Source: Rubrobacter taiwanensis | Lineage (GTDB): Bacteria > Actinomycetota > Rubrobacteria > Rubrobacterales > Rubrobacteraceae | Direction: 5' to 3' | Length of the DNA: 64,000 nucleotides | Assembly: GCF_004337705.1 (NCBI RefSeq) | Contig: NZ_SKBU01000016.1 | Span: 53,926 to 117,925, forward strand | In this document: positions 9,478 through 16,366 of the stretch, in pieces | Position numbering within the stretch: position 1 is the first letter of the stretch | Layout of the letters: every line of letters begins with the position of its first letter | The notes under the pieces: model-generated | The model's database searches: none | The model's input: only the letters and a program-made list of their open reading frames with translations | Told to the model about the DNA's origin: nothing | Made by a program: the position numbers and the translations under genes

Positions 9478-9593
9478 TGCCCTCTAAGCCTCTCCTCGCG
9501 CATCATCAGACCCCGCCCGCCTTCTGGGCTAGCCTTATAAGTATCGACGCGCCCGTCGCGCGATTCAATAGATGCATCGCGAACCCTCAACGC

Positions 9594-11321
9594 CTACTCC
9601 AGGACCAGCAGGCGCTCGCCGCTCTGCACGGCCTGCCCGGCCTCGACCAGAACCTCCCGGACCACGCCGCCCCTGCCGGCCCGGATCTCGCTCTCCATCT
9701 TCATAGCCTCCAGCACGCAGACCGCCTCGTCCGGCTCGACCTCCTGCCCGGCCTCGACCAGAACCTTAACTATGGTGCCCTGCATCGGGGCCACGATCTC
9801 CCCCTCGCCGGAGGTCGCCCGGCCGGCCCGCCTGCCGCGCCGGGGCCTGCCGTCGCTCCGCCCCTCACTCTCCCCGGAGTACACCTTCACGCGGAAGAGA
9901 CGGCCGTTGACCTCCACCTCCACCTCGCGGGCCTCCCTCCCGGGGGGCGCGGCAGCCGCAGGCCCTCCGGCCTCGAGCCGCATCCCGGCTATGTGCTCCG
10001 GGATGTATCGGGTCGTGTACTCGCCCTTGAGGAAGTCCTCTTCCTCAAGCACCGCCCTGAAGAAGGGCAGCGTGGTCGCCACCCCCTCAACCCGGAACTC
10101 CGTCAGTGCCCGGCGCAGCCGTCCCAGGGCGGCCTCCCGGTCCTCGCCCCACACGATGAGTTTGGCGAAGAGCGGGTCGTAGGACTCGGGCACGAGCCCC
10201 GGGCCCTTCAGAGAGGAGTCCACGCGCACGCCGGGGCCGCCGGGCTCCTCGTAGGCCGTCACAAATCCGGGGGCGGGAGCGAAGTCCAGCGCCGGGTTCT
10301 CGGCGTTGAGGCGGCACTCGATGGCGTGCCCCCGCCAGTCTACCTCCTCCTGCCGGAGACCCAGCTCCTCTCCGGCGGCGATGCGGATACCCGCCCGCAC
10401 GATGTCCACGCCGGTCACCAGCTCCGTGACCGGGTGCTCCACCTGCACCCGGGTGTTCATCTCCAGGAAGTAGAATTCGTGGTCCTGAACCAAAAACTCC
10501 ACGGTGCCGACGTTGTCGTAGTCCACGGCCTCGGCGGCGTGGACGGCGGCCCGGCCCATGGCCTCGCGCATCTCCGGGTTCAGGGCCGGGCTCGGGCACT
10601 CCTCCAGCAGCTTCTGGTGGCGGCGCTGGATGGAGCAGTCCCGCTCGCCCAAGTGCACGGCGTTGCCGAACCTGTCCCGGATGACCTGGATCTCGATGTG
10701 CCGCGGCCCCGGGAGGTAGCGCTCCAGGTAGACCGCACCGTCCCCGAAGTACAGCTCCCCTTCGCGGCTGGCGCGCTCGAAGGCGGCCCCGACCTCCTCC
10801 TCGGAGGCCGCCACGGCGAACCCCTTGCCCCCGCCGCCGGCGGCGGCCTTGACGGCGATCGGGTACCCGAACTCACCGGCGAACGCGAGCGCCTCTTCGG
10901 GAGAGCTTACGGGCTCCCCGGTGCCGGGCGTGATCGGCACCCCGGCCTTCGACATCAGGCGGCGGCTCTCCACCTTGCTGCCCATCGCTTCGATGGCCTC
11001 CGGGTGCGGCCCGATCCAGACCAGCCCCGCCTCCTCCACGGCGCGGGCGAACGGGGCGCTCTCGGCCAGGAACCCGTAGCCCGGGTGCACGGCCTCCGCC
11101 CCGCTCCGCAGCGCCGTCTCCACCAGCCGCTCGATGTTCAGGTAGCTCTCGCTCGCCGGAGCGGCCCCGATGTGGTAGGCTTCGTCCGCCAACCGGGCGT
11201 GGAGCGCCTCCCGGTCCGCATCCGAGTAGACCGCCACGCTCCCGGCCCCCATCTCCCGCAGCGCCCGGATTATCCGGACCGCGATCTCACCCCGGTTCGC
11301 AACCAGCACCTTCTCGAACAA
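9594..11321 (-). CDS. Acyl-CoA carboxylase alpha subunit (biotin carboxylase + biotin carrier)
   Basis: 575 residues. Biotin carboxylase domain (1 to about 445) with ANRGEIAVRI at the N-terminus, the ATP-grasp glycine loop AAGGGGKGF (about 160), ERDCSIQRRHQK and EMNTRVQVEHPVTE (about 285). The C-terminal 70 residues are a biotinyl domain with LEAMKME, whose Lys carries biotin. This A3-type fused subunit is usual in Actinobacteria and carboxylates acetyl- or propionyl-CoA with the beta subunit. Start is TTG 11321, directly abutting the TAG of the small upstream gene (TAGTTG) with GGAGGGG as ribosome site, so translation is coupled. Last gene of the operon. Confidence 0.95.
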   Translation of the reverse strand: MFEKVLVANRGEIAVRIIRALREMGAGSVAVYSDADREALHARLADEAYHIGAAPASESYLNIERLVETALRSGAEAVHPGYGFLAESAPFARAVEEAGLVWIGPHPEAIEAMGSKVESRRLMSKAGVPITPGTGEPVSSPEEALAFAGEFGYPIAVKAAAGGGGKGFAVAASEEEVGAAFERASREGELYFGDGAVYLERYLPGPRHIEIQVIRDRFGNAVHLGERDCSIQRRHQKLLEECPSPALNPEMREAMGRAAVHAAEAVDYDNVGTVEFLVQDHEFYFLEMNTRVQVEHPVTELVTGVDIVRAGIRIAAGEELGLRQEEVDWRGHAIECRLNAENPALDFAPAPGFVTAYEEPGGPGVRVDSSLKGPGLVPESYDPLFAKLIVWGEDREAALGRLRRALTEFRVEGVATTLPFFRAVLEEEDFLKGEYTTRYIPEHIAGMRLEAGGPAAAAPPGREAREVEVEVNGRLFRVKVYSGESEGRSDGRPRRGRRAGRATSGEGEIVAPMQGTIVKVLVEAGQEVEPDEAVCVLEAMKMESEIRAGRGGVVREVLVEAGQAVQSGERLLVLE

Positions 11322-11534
11322 CTACCACCCCTCCTGCTGCAGGCGGGCCGCTACGGCCCAGATGGAATCCCTCTCTCCCACGTGCGGCGGGACCGGCCGT
11401 CCCGTCCGCGCGGCGAACTCCCACGCGCTGAACCGCGGCCGGACCTTCTCCTGCCGGGCGCCCCTCAAAACCTCCAGCGCGGCCAGGATCGCGGCCGCCT
11501 CCTCGGGCGCGGGTTGCGGCTCCATCCGGTTCAT
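11322..11534 (-). CDS. Small acyl-CoA carboxylase subunit (epsilon-like)
   Basis: 70 residues encoded between the beta and alpha subunits. Its ATG overlaps the beta stop by one base (TGATG) and its TAG touches the alpha start. The sequence has an N-terminal helix (EEAAAILAALEVLRGARQ) and a Trp-containing C-terminus (SIWAVAARLQQEGW). Small epsilon subunits of similar size accompany actinobacterial acyl-CoA carboxylases (AccE/PccE) and stimulate the alpha-beta complex; they diverge strongly, so the call rests mainly on size, position and coupling. A second in-frame ATG three codons in is also possible. Confidence 0.65.
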   Translation of the reverse strand: MNRMEPQPAPEEAAAILAALEVLRGARQEKVRPRFSAWEFAARTGRPVPPHVGERDSIWAVAARLQQEGW

Positions 11535-13108
11535 CAGAGCGGGATGTTGCCGTGCTTGCGCCGCGGGCGCTCGGGGCGCTTGGTGCGCACCGTCCGCAGC
11601 GCGTTTATCAGGTACGGCCGGGTCTCGCGCGGGTCTATGATGTCGTCGAGGTAGCCCATCTCGGCGGCGACCATCGGGTTGTTGAACTGCTCCCTGTAGT
11701 ACTCGATGAGCCGCGCGCGCTCGGCCTCGGGGTCGTCGGCCTCGGCGATCTGCCGCCGGAAGATGACGTTCACCGCGGCCTCGGCGCCCATCACCGCGAT
11801 CTCGCCCGTCGGCCACGAGACGTTCACGTCCGCCCCGATGTGCTTGGAGCACATGACGTCGTAGGCTCCGCCGTAGGCTTTACGGGTTATGACCGTCATC
11901 TTAGGGACCGTCGCCTCGGAGTAGGCGTAGAGCAGTTTGGCCCCGTGCTTGATAATGCCGCCCCACTCCTGGCCGGTGCCCGGCAGAAATCCCGGCACGT
12001 CCACGAAGGTCACGAGGGGGATATTGAACGCGTCGCAGAAGCGCACGAAGCGCGCGGCCTTGATGCTCGCGTCTATGTCCAGCGTCCCGGCGAGCACCAT
12101 CGGCTGGTTGCCCACCACACCCACGGCGTGCCCGTCCAGCCGCGCGAAGCCGCAGACGATGTTCTGCGCCCACAGCTCGGCCACCTCAAAGAACTCCCCG
12201 TCGTCCACCACCAGCTCGATGACGCGCTTGATGTCGTAGGGGTGCTGCGGCGAGTCCGGGATGATGGAGGCCAGCTCCTCCTCCCGCCGCTCCGGCGAGT
12301 CCTCCGGCGGGAAGTGCGGCGCGCCGTCGAGGTTGTTCTGCGGCAGGAAGGAGATCAGGTACCGCACATCCTCCAGGCAGCTCTCCTCGTCCGGAGCGGT
12401 GAAGTGGGCCACGCCGGAGCGGCTGCCGTGCGTGAGCGCGCCGCCCAGATCCTCGAAGGAGACCTCCTCTCCCGTTACGGTCTTGATCACGTCCGGGCCG
12501 GTGATGAACATGTGGCTGGTCTCCTCGACCATGAAGATGAAGTCGGTTATGGCCGGGGAGTAGACGGCGCCGCCGGCGCACGGTCCCATGATTATGCTTA
12601 TCTGCGGCACCACCCCGGAGGCCTGCACGTTGCGGTGGAAGATCTCCGCGTAACCGGCGAGCGAGACCACGCCCTCCTGGATGCGGGCCCCGCCGGAGTC
12701 GTTGATCCCGATGACCGGGCATCCGTTCTGTACGGCGAGATCCATGACCTTGCAGATCTTCTGCGCGAACACCTCGCCCAGAGAACCGCCGAAGACGGTG
12801 AAGTCCTGGCTGAAGACGAAGACCTTGCGGCCCAGGATCTCGCCGTAGCCGGTGACCACCCCGTCGCCCAGGGGACGGTTCTTCTCCATCCCGAAGTTGT
12901 AGGAGCGGTGGACCCGGTAGCGGTCCAGCTCCACGAAGGTTCCCTCGTCCAGCAGCCGCTCGATGCGCTCGCGGGCGAGCATCTTGCCCTTCTCCCGCTG
13001 GCGCCGCACGGCCCGCTCCGAGGCGGGGTGCGCGGCAGCCTCGCGCAGGCGTTTAAGCCCCTCGATCTTCCCGGCCGTCGTGTCTTCTCCGAGCCTCTCC
13101 TTTTGCAC
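11534..13108 (-). CDS. Acyl-CoA (propionyl-CoA) carboxylase beta subunit, carboxyltransferase
   Basis: 524 residues from GTG 13108. Crotonase-type carboxyltransferase with [31 protein letters not shown] (oxyanion loop), [12 protein letters not shown] and the C-terminal half's [18 protein letters not shown] and [13 protein letters not shown]. Transfers carboxyl from carboxybiotin of the alpha subunit to acyl-CoA, most often propionyl-CoA; the propionate genes at 38.6-41.5 kb fit. An ATG six codons upstream (13126) is possible, but a TAAAAT box eight bases before the GTG suggests a leaderless start there. First gene of a three-gene operon. Confidence 0.93.
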   Translation of the reverse strand: MQKERLGEDTTAGKIEGLKRLREAAAHPASERAVRRQREKGKMLARERIERLLDEGTFVELDRYRVHRSYNFGMEKNRPLGDGVVTGYGEILGRKVFVFSQDFTVFGGSLGEVFAQKICKVMDLAVQNGCPVIGINDSGGARIQEGVVSLAGYAEIFHRNVQASGVVPQISIIMGPCAGGAVYSPAITDFIFMVEETSHMFITGPDVIKTVTGEEVSFEDLGGALTHGSRSGVAHFTAPDEESCLEDVRYLISFLPQNNLDGAPHFPPEDSPERREEELASIIPDSPQHPYDIKRVIELVVDDGEFFEVAELWAQNIVCGFARLDGHAVGVVGNQPMVLAGTLDIDASIKAARFVRFCDAFNIPLVTFVDVPGFLPGTGQEWGGIIKHGAKLLYAYSEATVPKMTVITRKAYGGAYDVMCSKHIGADVNVSWPTGEIAVMGAEAAVNVIFRRQIAEADDPEAERARLIEYYREQFNNPMVAAEMGYLDDIIDPRETRPYLINALRTVRTKRPERPRRKHGNIPL

Positions 13109-13116
13109 GGTCAAGC

Positions 13117-13122
13117 ATTTTA
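13117..13122 (-). promoter_or_regulatory. -10 box of the carboxylase operon (leaderless start)
   Basis: Minus strand TAAAAT ends eight bases before GTG 13108, placing the transcription start at or next to the start codon. No good -35 hexamer is seen 17 bp upstream (GGACCC). Confidence 0.4.
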
Positions 13123-13131
13123 ACATGCCGT

Positions 13132-13160
13132 TTGCCGCCGGGTCCCGCGGCCGGTAGAAT
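13132..13160 (+). promoter_or_regulatory. Promoter of the leucine dehydrogenase gene
   Basis: TTGCCG (13132-13137), 17-bp spacer, TAGAAT (13155-13160). Predicted leader of about 48 nt ending in a GGAGGAG ribosome site before ATG 13215. It faces the carboxylase promoter. Confidence 0.5.
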
Positions 13161-13214
13161 CGATGTGCAACCCCCTTGAAGAGAGCACCGACCGGCAAGG
13201 GACGGAGGAGACCG

Positions 13215-14321
13215 ATGGAGATATTCGAGAAGCTGGCCGAATACCGCTACGAACAGCTGGTCTTCTGCCACGACAAGTCTACCAGCCTGCGGGCCATCAT
13301 AGCGATCCACGACACCACGCTGGGCCCGGCTCTAGGCGGCTGCCGGATGTGGCCCTACCGCTCGGAAGAGGAAGCCGTCGTAGACGCCCTACGGCTGGCA
13401 AGAGGGATGACCTACAAGGCCGCCGCGAGCGGCCTTAATCTTGGCGGCGGGAAGTCCGTGATCATCGGAGACTCGCGTACGGACAAGTCCGAGGCGCTGC
13501 TGCGCTCCTTCGGCCGCTACATCGAGACCCTGGGCGGCCGCTACATCACCGCCGAGGACGTGGGCACTTCTCTCGAAGACATGGCCTACATCCAGATTGA
13601 GACCTCCCACGTGGTGGGTGTGGACCGGGCCTCGGGCGGCTCGGGAGACCCCTCGCCCTTCACGGCACTCGGCGTGCTGCAGGGGATGAAGGCGTGCGTG
13701 GAGGAGGTCTTCGGCGAGACCTCGCTGGAGGGCAGGACGGTCGCCGTGCAGGGCGTGGGCAACGTGGGCTACCCGCTGTGCCGGATGCTGCACGAGGAGG
13801 GGGCAAGCCTGATCGTCACCGACGTGAACCGGGAAGCCGTAGAGCGCGCCGTGCGGGACTTCGGCGCGAAGCCGGTGGACCCGGAGGAGATCTTCTCCAT
13901 AAGCTGCGACATCTTCGCCCCTTGCGCCCTCGGGGCGGTCATCAACGACGAGACCGTCCCGAAGCTGCGCTGCCGGATCGTGGCCGGCAGCGCGAACAAC
14001 GTTCTGCTGGAGCCCCGCCACGGCGAGGCGCTGGCCGAGCGCGGTATCCTCTACGCCCCGGATTACGTGATCAACGCCGGGGGTCTGATCAACGTCGCCG
14101 ACGAGCTGGAGGGCTACAGCGCTGAGCGCGCGCGCAAGCGCGTGCTGCGAATCTACGACTCCGTCAAGAGCATCATCCGCATCTCCAAGCGCGACAGCGT
14201 CCCGACGCACCTCGCCGCCGATACCATGGCCCTGGAGCGTATAGAGGCCATAAGCTCGATGGAGCGCCTGCACACCGGACACCCCTACGGCCAGCTCTAC
14301 CGCCGCCGCGAGGCCCTTTAG
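13215..14321 (+). CDS. Leucine/valine/phenylalanine dehydrogenase family protein
   Basis: 368 residues, the usual length for leucine dehydrogenase (about 364). N-terminal catalytic domain has [13 protein letters not shown], the catalytic Lys in [10 protein letters not shown] and TAEDVGTS; the C-terminal Rossmann domain has [11 protein letters not shown] with the NAD-binding glycines. Oxidatively deaminates branched-chain amino acids to 2-oxo acids, feeding acyl-CoAs that the adjacent carboxylase could use. ATG 13215 is preceded by GGAGGAG; a start 13 codons upstream is open but lacks a ribosome site and precedes the family N-terminus. Substrate preference among Leu, Val and Phe is not certain. 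Confidence 0.92.
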   Translation: MEIFEKLAEYRYEQLVFCHDKSTSLRAIIAIHDTTLGPALGGCRMWPYRSEEEAVVDALRLARGMTYKAAASGLNLGGGKSVIIGDSRTDKSEALLRSFGRYIETLGGRYITAEDVGTSLEDMAYIQIETSHVVGVDRASGGSGDPSPFTALGVLQGMKACVEEVFGETSLEGRTVAVQGVGNVGYPLCRMLHEEGASLIVTDVNREAVERAVRDFGAKPVDPEEIFSISCDIFAPCALGAVINDETVPKLRCRIVAGSANNVLLEPRHGEALAERGILYAPDYVINAGGLINVADELEGYSAERARKRVLRIYDSVKSIIRISKRDSVPTHLAADTMALERIEAISSMERLHTGHPYGQLYRRREAL

Positions 14322-14330
14322 AGATCCGCC

Positions 14331-14735
14331 TCACATCGCCGCTCCGGAGAGACGGGCGCGCCTGTACTCCCGCACGGCGGTCTTGAGCGCCCCGAGCGCG
14401 AGGGCGGCGTTCTTGGTGCGCCGGCCGACGATGTCCCGCCCCATGATGGCGACCAGCTCCCCGGAGGAGAGCTCCAGCACCTCGTCGAGGGTTAACCCCC
14501 TCTCCAGCACGAGCTCCATCAGAAGGCTGGCCCCGGCGATGGTTATGGTGTCGCCCTCCCCCTCGAACGAGAGGTCCTCCACCCGGAAACCGTCGGTCTT
14601 GAGGTAGACCGTAACCCACCCCCCGCACTCCGGATTTCCGACCGAGGCCGCAGCGTCGGCCCCGGACAGGACCCCGTAGCGGCGCGGATCGCCGTAGTGG
14701 TCCAGAAGCAGCTCCACCCTCTGCCGGCGGGTCAT
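14331..14735 (-). CDS. IscU/SufU-like protein lacking two of three cluster cysteines
   Basis: 134 residues with the IscU/NifU-N fold pattern: LLDHYGDPRRYG, GNPECGG, a GEG-x-x-I motif and a long C-terminal helix RRTKNAALALGALKTAV. Scaffold proteins bind a [2Fe-2S] cluster through three Cys. Here only C37 remains; the GEGC position is Asp (D62) and the K-C-A position is Asn (N109), and the usual CGD is CGG. It therefore probably cannot hold a normal cluster. The start overlaps the carbonic anhydrase stop (ATGA), so the pair is translated together, with a sulfurtransferase upstream. It may bind or deliver persulfide through C37, or play a purely structural part. Confidence 0.75.
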   Translation of the reverse strand: MTRRQRVELLLDHYGDPRRYGVLSGADAAASVGNPECGGWVTVYLKTDGFRVEDLSFEGEGDTITIAGASLLMELVLERGLTLDEVLELSSGELVAIMGRDIVGRRTKNAALALGALKTAVREYRRARLSGAAM

Positions 14736-15220
14736 CGCACCTCCCGCAGGCGCCCGGTCTCCACCTCGTAGACGAAGCCGCGCACGTTCTTGTGCGGGAT
14801 GAACGGGCTGGCCTGTATGCGGGCAGCGGACTGCCGCACGTCCTCCTCTAGATCCCGGAAGGCCTCGAGAGCGAACGCCGGCTTTACCCCCACCTCCTCC
14901 TGGATCCGCTCTTTCACCTCATCGTCGGTGAAGGTGAGCATCCCGCAGTCGGTGTGGTGGATGAGTATGATCTCCCGCGTTCCCAGCAGGCGTTGGGAGA
15001 TCATGAGCGAGCGGATCACATCCTCGGTCACCACGCCACCCGCGTTGCGGATCACGTGCGCCTCACCCTCCCGTAACCCGAGAATCCCGTGCACGTCGAT
15101 CCGGGCGTCCATGCAGGCGACCACGGCGACGCCCAGACTCGGCGGCGCCGGCAGACCGCCCCCGTCGAACGACTCCGCATAACGCTCGTTGTTCCTCAGC
15201 AGCTCGTCCGTAACGCTCAC
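14732..15220 (-). CDS. Beta-carbonic anhydrase (Rv1284 type)
   Basis: 162 residues. Zinc ligands of the beta class are visible in ACMDARID (Cys and the Asp-Arg dyad) and HHTDCGM (His and Cys). GEAHVIRNAGG and SLMISQRLLGTREI match the short mycobacterial type typified by Rv1284. Converts CO2 and water to bicarbonate, the substrate of the biotin carboxylase encoded nearby. Coupled by a 4-bp overlap to the IscU-like gene downstream. In mycobacteria this type is found beside sulfate-assimilation genes, and a sulfurtransferase lies just upstream here too. Confidence 0.92.
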   Translation of the reverse strand: MSVTDELLRNNERYAESFDGGGLPAPPSLGVAVVACMDARIDVHGILGLREGEAHVIRNAGGVVTEDVIRSLMISQRLLGTREIILIHHTDCGMLTFTDDEVKERIQEEVGVKPAFALEAFRDLEEDVRQSAARIQASPFIPHKNVRGFVYEVETGRLREVR

Positions 15221-15248
15221 CTTCTCCCCTCCTTCACCGGAAAGAACG

Positions 15249-15280
15249 GCGCCGGGATCCGGCGGAGCGAATCCCGGCGC
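15249..15280 (-). terminator. Likely intrinsic terminator after the sulfurtransferase gene
   Basis: A perfect 10-bp inverted repeat (GCGCCGGGAT at 15249-15258 and ATCCCGGCGC at 15271-15280) with a 12-nt loop, followed on the minus strand by CGTTCTTTCC. It lies 25 bp past the sulfurtransferase stop and would separate it from the carbonic anhydrase gene. Confidence 0.6.
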
Positions 15281-15304
15281 TCCGAGCCCCCTCTCCTTCC
15301 GTGG

Positions 15305-16180
15305 CTACCGCTCGATCGGGGCGCGCACCACGTTGCCCCACTCGGTCCAGCTGCCGTCGTAGTTGCGCACGTTCTCGTAGCCGAGCAGGTACTTGAGCAC
15401 GAACCACGTGTGAGAGGAACGCTCCCCTATCCGGCAGTAGGCGACCACCTCATCGCCTCTCTTCAAACCCGCCTCACCCTCGTAGATCTCCCGCAGCTCC
15501 TCGGCGCTCTTGAAGGTCCCGTCCTCACGCACCGCCTTAGCCCACGGCACATTGGCCGCCCCGGGAATGTGCCCGCCCCTCAAAGCACCCTCCTGCGGAT
15601 ACTCCGGCATGTGCAAAAGCTCCCCGGAGTACTCGGCGGGGCTCCTCACGTCGATCAGCGGCCTGCCGGACCTCATGTGCTCCATCACATCGTCCCTGAA
15701 AGCCCGGATGGCCTCGTCGTTGCGCTCGCGAACCGGATACTCGGTGCGCGGGAAGGTGGGCACCTCTTTAGTCATCGGGCGCCCCTCGGCCTCCCACTTC
15801 TGCCTCCCGCCGTCCATTACCCGGACGTCCTCGTGCCCGAAGAGCTTGAAGACCCAAAGAGCATAGGTGGCCCACCAGTTGTTCCGGTCGCCGTAGAAGA
15901 CCACCGTGGTCTCCGGCCGGATGCCGTGGCGGCTCATCAGCTCGGCGAAGCGCTCGGGCGTGAGATAGTCCCGGATGAGAGGGTCGTTAAGATCCTCCAC
16001 CCAGTCTATCTTGACCGCATTGGGGATGTGGCCGGTCTCGTAGAGCAGTACGTCCTCGTCGCTCTCGATGATGCGTACGTTCTCCGTGTCGTCCAGATGC
16101 TCGGCCACCCACTCGGTGGTCACCAAAGCCTCCGGGTGCGCATACCCCTTCTCCTGAATCTGCCGCTCCACGTTCGACAT
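15305..16180 (-). CDS. Thiosulfate sulfurtransferase (tandem rhodanese)
   Basis: 291 residues, two rhodanese modules. The N-terminal module ends with VMDGGRQKW, the C-terminal module carries the catalytic Cys in [12 protein letters not shown], the CRxGxR loop of thiosulfate sulfurtransferases, and ends with [10 protein letters not shown]. Moves sulfane sulfur to a thiol acceptor. ATG 16180 follows AAGGAGGG; the frame is open 18 codons further up but without a ribosome site. The promoter region holds a perfect Rrf2-type palindrome between a CCGACA/TAGAAT hexamer pair, so it is probably repressed according to sulfur or Fe-S status. Confidence 0.92.
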   Translation of the reverse strand: MSNVERQIQEKGYAHPEALVTTEWVAEHLDDTENVRIIESDEDVLLYETGHIPNAVKIDWVEDLNDPLIRDYLTPERFAELMSRHGIRPETTVVFYGDRNNWWATYALWVFKLFGHEDVRVMDGGRQKWEAEGRPMTKEVPTFPRTEYPVRERNDEAIRAFRDDVMEHMRSGRPLIDVRSPAEYSGELLHMPEYPQEGALRGGHIPGAANVPWAKAVREDGTFKSAEELREIYEGEAGLKRGDEVVAYCRIGERSSHTWFVLKYLLGYENVRNYDGSWTEWGNVVRAPIER

Positions 16181-16239
16181 TCTCTCTTGACCCTCCTTAC
16201 CGAAAGGCGGCTTATACTGCTCTGCGCGAAACATTCTAA

Positions 16240-16270
16240 ACCATATCCGACCAATTTTGTCGGATATGGT
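16240..16270. promoter_or_regulatory. Rrf2/IscR-family operator overlapping the sulfurtransferase promoter
   Basis: Perfect 12-bp inverted repeat ACCATATCCGAC (16240-16251) and its complement (16259-16270) around a 7-base AT-rich centre. The layout ATA-N3-GAC-N7-GTC-N3-TAT resembles type 1 IscR and CymR/Rrf2 sites. On the minus strand it lies between CCGACA (-35-like) and TAGAAT (-10, 16238-16233) of the sulfurtransferase gene; on the plus strand it is upstream of TATACT (16314-16319) before FO synthase. No Rrf2 regulator gene is in the window. Confidence 0.65.
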
Positions 16271-16366
16271 CGTGGCGGCAGGATTTTTTTCGAATGAGCC
16301 GGGGATGCGCCTGTATACTGGGGCACCGGGGACACGGAAGCGGCACTAGAGCGGAGGTTCCGGGAG

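Noticed and set aside
9541..9593. Small inverted repeats (CGACG/CGTCG and CGCGAT/ATCGCG) after the carboxylase alpha gene.
   Set aside because: Short stems with no U-tract in GC-rich sequence; not enough to call a terminator.
9993..11654. 553-codon plus-strand frame opposite the biotin carboxylase.
   Set aside because: Antisense of a fully recognisable enzyme; composition is His/Leu/Val/Gly-rich shadow.
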